From Actinomadura fibrosa (lineage in GTDB: Bacteria; Actinomycetota; Actinomycetes; Streptosporangiales; Streptosporangiaceae): DNA of 64,000 nucleotides. The notes beneath the pieces were generated by a model that was not told the DNA's origin, did not search any database, and saw only the letters and a list, made by a program, of their open reading frames with translations. Shown in pieces: positions 60,452-64,000 of the stretch. The stretch lies in contig NZ_CAACUY010000014.1 in the NCBI RefSeq assembly GCF_900659615.1, positions 1 to 64,000 on the forward strand, written 5' to 3'. Position 1 is the first letter of the stretch. Every line of letters begins with the position of its first letter. The translations under genes were made by a program, and so were the position numbers.

Positions 60452-63400
60452 GCGAGCAACGGCCCAACGCATCCGGACGGACGGACGGCCCCCAGGACAC
60501 CTCGGACGAGCCGTCGCTGGAGTGGCTCGGCGAGCTGAAGTCCGACGCCGACGACCCGGAGCTCCAGCCGGTCGATCCTTCGGTGACCCAGGCCTTCGAG
60601 GCGATGCTCGAAGAGGAGGAGCCCGCGGTCCCGCCCGCCAGCCCTCCGGTCAGTGGACAGGTTCCTCCCGCCACCGGGCAGGCCCCGCCGGCCAATGGCG
60701 GCCCTGTGTCCCCGGAGCTGTCGTCCGAGTTCGCTCGGGCGCTGGCGGAGGAGGGCGCGATCGGACCGTCCTCGCCTACGGCCGACCCCACCCGCACCAC
60801 GCCCGACCTCAACGGCTCTGGTCCTTTCCAGCAGCCGGACGGTTCGGGGCCCGTCCAGCGGAGCTCTGGTCCGTTCGGGATGGGAGCGCAGCCGCCGCTG
60901 GGTTCCGGCACCGGTCCGCAGCCCGCGGTGGGCACCGGGCCTCAGCCGAGCGTGGGTTCTGGTACCGGGCCTCAGCCTGCCGTGAATTCGGGTACGGCAC
61001 CTCAGCCGGTGGTCGGGTTCGGGACGGGTCCGCAGCCCGCCGTTGACTTCGGTACCGGCCCGCAGCCGCCTGTCGGCTCGAACACGGGCCCGCAGCCCGC
61101 CCTGGGCAGCGGTCCGCATCCGGCTGCTACGGCGGAGGGACAGGGCACCGGGCCGCAGTCGACGATCGACGCGGAGCACCCGCTCGGCGGGCCGGTCACC
61201 GGACCGCTGCCCACCGCGACCCCCACCGGACCCCAGCCCACGGTGCCCCCCACCGAGTCGCAGCCCACGGCCACGCCCACCGGGCCGCAGCCCACCGTGA
61301 CGCCTACCGGGCCGCAGCCCATCGTGACGCCTCAGGGGCCGTCCACCGGGCCTCTGCCGCCCCTTGGCCTGCGCAATCTGCCCGAGAGCGGCCCGCAGCC
61401 CGCGATCGGCGGCCAGGGCTCCGGTCCGATCCCCGTCGTCGACGGGCCGGGGACGGGGCCGCAGCCCGTGGTCGGCGGTCCCGGAACCGGGCCGCTGCCG
61501 GGCGTGGAGGGGACCGGCCCCCAGCCGGCGCTGAGCAGGGGCAGGCGGATCGGCATGGGCACCGGCCCGCAGCCGTCGATCGGCCATGGCACGGACACGG
61601 TGGCCATCGCCGCCGCGTCGCCCGAGCGCTCGCAGCCGTACGTCGAGCTGGGCATGAACGACGAGGAGTACCAGCGGGTACGCGAGATCCTCGGGCGGCG
61701 TCCCACGTCGGCGGAGCTGGCGATCTACTCGGTCATGTGGAGCGAGCACTGCTCCTACAAGAGCTCCAAGGTGCACCTGCGCCAGTTCGGCGAGAAGGCC
61801 CCGAAGACGGACGCGCTGCTCGTCGGCATGGGCGAGAACGCCGGTGTGGTGGACATCGGCCAGGGCTGGGCGGTCACCTTCAAGGTGGAGTCGCACAACC
61901 ACCCGTCCTACGTGGAGCCGTACCAGGGGGCTGCGACCGGCGTGGGCGGGATCGTCCGCGACATCATGTCGATGGGGGCCCGTCCCATCGCGGTGATGGA
62001 CTCGCTCCGGTTCGGCCCGGCGGACGCCCCCGACACCCAGCGCGTGCTGCCCGGCGTGGTCGCCGGGGTCGGCGGCTACGGCAACTCCCTCGGCCTGCCG
62101 AACATCGGCGGCGAGACGGTGTTCGACGAGTGCTACGCGCAGAATCCGCTGGTCAACGCGCTGTGCGTCGGCGTGATGAAGCACGACGAGATCAAGCGCG
62201 CCGTGGCCCCCGGGCCGGGCAACCGGGTGATCCTGTTCGGCGCCCGGACGGGCCCGGACGGCATCGGCGGCGCGTCCGTGCTGGCCTCGGCGACGTTCGA
62301 CGACGAGTCGGAGCAGAAGCGCCCGAGCGTCCAGGTCGGCGACCCGTTCATGGAGAAGCTGCTGATCGAGTGCTGCCTGGAGCTGTTCCGCGAGGACCTC
62401 GTGGTCGGCATCCAGGACCTCGGCGCCGCCGGCGTGTCCTGCGCGACGACGGAGCTGGCCGCGGCCGGCACCGGCGGCATGCACGTCGAGCTGGACGCCG
62501 TCCCGCTGCGCGACGAGACGCTCCGCCCTGAGGAGATCCTCATGAGCGAGTCGCAGGAGCGCATGATGGCGGTGGTCGAGCCCGGCAAGGTCGACCGCTT
62601 CATGGAGATCTGCGGCCGCTGGGAGATCCCGGCGACGGTGATCGGTTCGGTCACCGACACGGGACGGCTGGTTATGACCTGGCGCGGCGAGACGATCGTC
62701 GACATCCCGCCGGGCACCGCCGCCGACGAGGGGCCGGTGTACCAGCGCCCCTACGAGCCCCCGCTCGACCTGGGCGCGCTCCAGGCCGACACGCCGGGCC
62801 GTCTCACACGTCCGTCCAACGGCGACGAGCTGCGCCGCACGGTGCTGTGGCTCGCGGGGTCCCCGAACCTCGCCAGCAAGACGTGGGTCACCTCGCAGTA
62901 CGACCGGTACGTCCTCGGCAACACGGTGCTGGCCATGCCCGACAACGCGGGCGTGGTGCGGATCGACGACGAGTCGGGCCTGGGCATCGCCCTGTCCCTG
63001 GACGGCAACGGCCGGTACGCCCGGCTGGACCCGTACTCGGGCGCCCAGCTCGCCCTGTCGGAGGCGTATCGCAACGTCGCCGCCACCGGTGCGCGTCCGC
63101 TGGCCGTCACGAACTGCCTCAACTTCGGCTCCCCCGAGGACCCGGGCGTCATGTGGCAGTTCGCGCGCGCGGTGGAGGGCCTCGCGGACGCCTGCCAGTA
63201 CCTGGGCGTCCCGGTGACGGGCGGCAACGTCAGCTTCTACAACCAGACCGGCACCACGCCGATCAACCCGACCCCGGTCATCGGCGTCCTCGGCGTCCAC
63301 GACGACGTGCGCCGCCGCGTGACGATGTCGCTGACGTCGGACGGCGCGGCGATCGCGCTGCTCGGCGAGACGCGCGAGGAGTTCGGCGGCTCGGAGTGGG

Positions 63401-63855
63401 CGCACGTCGTCTACGGGCACCTGGGCGGGCTCCCGCCGCTGGTGGACCTCCCCGCGGAGGTCGCGCTGGCGGGCGTCATGGTCAACGCGATCCGCGAGGG
63501 ACTGGTGACCGCCGTCCACGACCTGTCGGACGGCGGCCTGTCGCAGACCCTGGTGGAGGCGTGCCTGCGCGGCGGCCTCGGCGCCCGGATCACCCTGCCG
63601 GGCGACCCGTTCGTGTCGCTGTTCAGCGAGTCGGTGGCCCGCGCGATGGTGGCGGTCCGTCCGGGGGCGGAGGCCCGGCTGGCGGCGCTGTGCGAGGCGG
63701 CCGGGGTCCCGGTCACCCAGATCGGTGTCGCGGGCGGCGACGCGCTCAGCGTGAGCGGACGCGGCGCGGAGGGCGAGCCGCAGGAGCTGTTCAGCATCCC
63801 TCTGGCGGAGCTCCGTGAGGCCCACGAGCGCATGCTTCCCACCTACGCCGACTGA
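60448..63855 (+). CDS. purL: Phosphoribosylformylglycinamidine synthase PurL with long repeat N-terminus
   Basis: This 1135-residue protein has a normal PurL catalytic part from about residue 395 onward: [30 protein letters not shown] (His434), [58 protein letters not shown] sequence and [19 protein letters not shown]. Residues 1-394 are unlike PurL: an acidic start, then many [13 protein letters not shown] repeats rich in Gly, Pro, Thr and Gln, probably disordered. The start at 60448 overlaps the purQ stop (ATGA), and the frame stays open with normal codon use, so the extension is likely real. Typical PurL of this class is about 740-760 residues. Confidence 0.95.
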   Translation: MSEQRPNASGRTDGPQDTSDEPSLEWLGELKSDADDPELQPVDPSVTQAFEAMLEEEEPAVPPASPPVSGQVPPATGQAPPANGGPVSPELSSEFARALAEEGAIGPSSPTADPTRTTPDLNGSGPFQQPDGSGPVQRSSGPFGMGAQPPLGSGTGPQPAVGTGPQPSVGSGTGPQPAVNSGTAPQPVVGFGTGPQPAVDFGTGPQPPVGSNTGPQPALGSGPHPAATAEGQGTGPQSTIDAEHPLGGPVTGPLPTATPTGPQPTVPPTESQPTATPTGPQPTVTPTGPQPIVTPQGPSTGPLPPLGLRNLPESGPQPAIGGQGSGPIPVVDGPGTGPQPVVGGPGTGPLPGVEGTGPQPALSRGRRIGMGTGPQPSIGHGTDTVAIAAASPERSQPYVELGMNDEEYQRVREILGRRPTSAELAIYSVMWSEHCSYKSSKVHLRQFGEKAPKTDALLVGMGENAGVVDIGQGWAVTFKVESHNHPSYVEPYQGAATGVGGIVRDIMSMGARPIAVMDSLRFGPADAPDTQRVLPGVVAGVGGYGNSLGLPNIGGETVFDECYAQNPLVNALCVGVMKHDEIKRAVAPGPGNRVILFGARTGPDGIGGASVLASATFDDESEQKRPSVQVGDPFMEKLLIECCLELFREDLVVGIQDLGAAGVSCATTELAAAGTGGMHVELDAVPLRDETLRPEEILMSESQERMMAVVEPGKVDRFMEICGRWEIPATVIGSVTDTGRLVMTWRGETIVDIPPGTAADEGPVYQRPYEPPLDLGALQADTPGRLTRPSNGDELRRTVLWLAGSPNLASKTWVTSQYDRYVLGNTVLAMPDNAGVVRIDDESGLGIALSLDGNGRYARLDPYSGAQLALSEAYRNVAATGARPLAVTNCLNFGSPEDPGVMWQFARAVEGLADACQYLGVPVTGGNVSFYNQTGTTPINPTPVIGVLGVHDDVRRRVTMSLTSDGAAIALLGETREEFGGSEWAHVVYGHLGGLPPLVDLPAEVALAGVMVNAIREGLVTAVHDLSDGGLSQTLVEACLRGGLGARITLPGDPFVSLFSESVARAMVAVRPGAEARLAALCEAAGVPVTQIGVAGGDALSVSGRGAEGEPQELFSIPLAELREAHERMLPTYAD
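60832..61602 (+). repeat. Degenerate in-frame repeats in the purL extension
   Basis: About twenty short units such as [29 protein letters not shown] and [10 protein letters not shown] encode a Gly/Pro/Thr/Gln-rich region. Unit length varies (about 9-14 codons) and the DNA differs between units, so it is an old, diverged repeat rather than a fresh tandem array. Confidence 0.8.
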
Positions 63856-63880
63856 CGGGCAGGGCACGGTCAGAGGACGA

Positions 63881-63914
63881 CGCGAAGGGCGCCCCCTCGG
63901 GGGCGCCCTTCGCG
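63881..63914 (+). terminator. Perfect 15-bp hairpin terminator after purL
   Basis: CGCGAAGGGCGCCCC (63881-63895) pairs perfectly with GGGGCGCCCTTCGCG (63900-63914) around a CTCG loop, 26 bases after the purL stop. It lacks a T-run, as is usual for actinomycete terminators. Confidence 0.85.
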
Positions 63915-63931
63915 CGTCGGACGGGCCTGAG

Positions 63932-63981
63932 GCCGCGACGACCCTGACCCGACGCCGCGACGAGCCTGGCCCGACGCCGCG
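63932..63981. repeat. 22-bp tandem repeat, 2.3 copies
   Basis: GCCGCGACGACCCTGACCCG and GCCGCGACGAGCCTGGCCCG (plus AC each) start at 63932 and 63954; a partial third copy starts at 63976. They lie past the purL terminator at the window edge, outside any supported gene. Confidence 0.6.
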
Positions 63982-64000
63982 TCCCATCCAGGAGTCCTAG

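Noticed and set aside
60274..63987. A 1237-codon frame antisense to purL
   Set aside because: It is a shadow of purL, with no conserved motif and no ribosome-binding site.
1..64000. CRISPR arrays, tRNA or rRNA genes, insertion sequences, integrase and attachment sites
   Set aside because: I looked for regularly spaced direct repeats, TTCGA-type tRNA loops, rRNA-like stretches and transposase or integrase motifs and found none I could support.

Overview
The window is 64 kb of chromosome from a very GC-rich actinomycete. Signs of this are a Wbl (WhiB-like) regulator, XRE/DUF397 and RsbW-type ATPase cassettes, a CU044_5270-type protein behind an ECF sigma factor, MutT1-type Nudix/phosphatase and CYTH-CHAD genes next to ppk1, a separate purS, and many GTG starts with 4-base stop/start overlaps. 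An Actinomadura-like member of the Streptosporangiales fits best, but this is inference from gene content. No rRNA, tRNA, CRISPR array, transposase or phage gene was seen.

Layout. 0-4 kb: the end of an NfeD-like gene coupled to an SPFH/stomatin gene, then two tandem CapA-type lipoproteins. 4-16 kb: small regulator/enzyme units (a split MerR/GyrI pair, PadR plus membrane protein, an EphD-like hydrolase-SDR fusion, an MFS exporter divergent from a GlxA-type regulator, MarR divergent from a Tat-exported amidohydrolase across a palindromic operator, an AhpD-like protein, an epoxide hydrolase). 16-22.5 kb: a signalling cluster with an RsbW-like kinase, a STAS antagonist, MarR, a GAF-PP2C phosphatase, and a phosphatase/histidine kinase/response regulator operon. 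22.5-28.8 kb: an alpha/beta hydrolase, an ECF sigma factor with its coupled membrane partner, and a pentapeptide-repeat membrane protein. 28.8-33.4 kb: a polyphosphate module (ppk1, Nudix-phosphatase, CYTH-CHAD). 33.6-43 kb: a frameshifted XRE gene, GNAT, Wbl, quinone oxidoreductase, rhomboid, SDR, a second beta-helix membrane protein, Spo0M, an SMR exporter under a guanidine-III riboswitch, and UDP-glucose dehydrogenase. 43-51.4 kb: a FadE5-like acyl-CoA dehydrogenase, an OmpA-domain lipoprotein, and a branched-chain 2-oxoacid dehydrogenase operon (E1 alpha, E1 beta, E2). 51.5-57 kb: a decaying island with a BldC-like gene, an RsbW-like ATPase and an XRE gene that all carry frameshifts, an intact DUF397 gene, then a lower-GC pair made of a lipoprotein and a 795-residue protein with a WXG100-like head. 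57-64 kb: a third beta-helix membrane protein and the purine genes purS, an RsbW-like kinase, purQ and purL, closed by a 15-bp hairpin terminator.

The most unusual observations are: PurL carries an N-terminal extension of about 390 residues of low-complexity GTGPQP-type repeats; an anti-sigma-type kinase sits between purS and purQ; a near-consensus guanidine-III riboswitch precedes the SMR gene; three beta-helix/two-helix membrane paralogues lie within about 32 kb; the ppk1 leader carries a duplicated start region with a 26-codon upstream frame; and tandem palindromes lie before the wbl gene. All function calls rest on reading the translated sequence. No database search was run.
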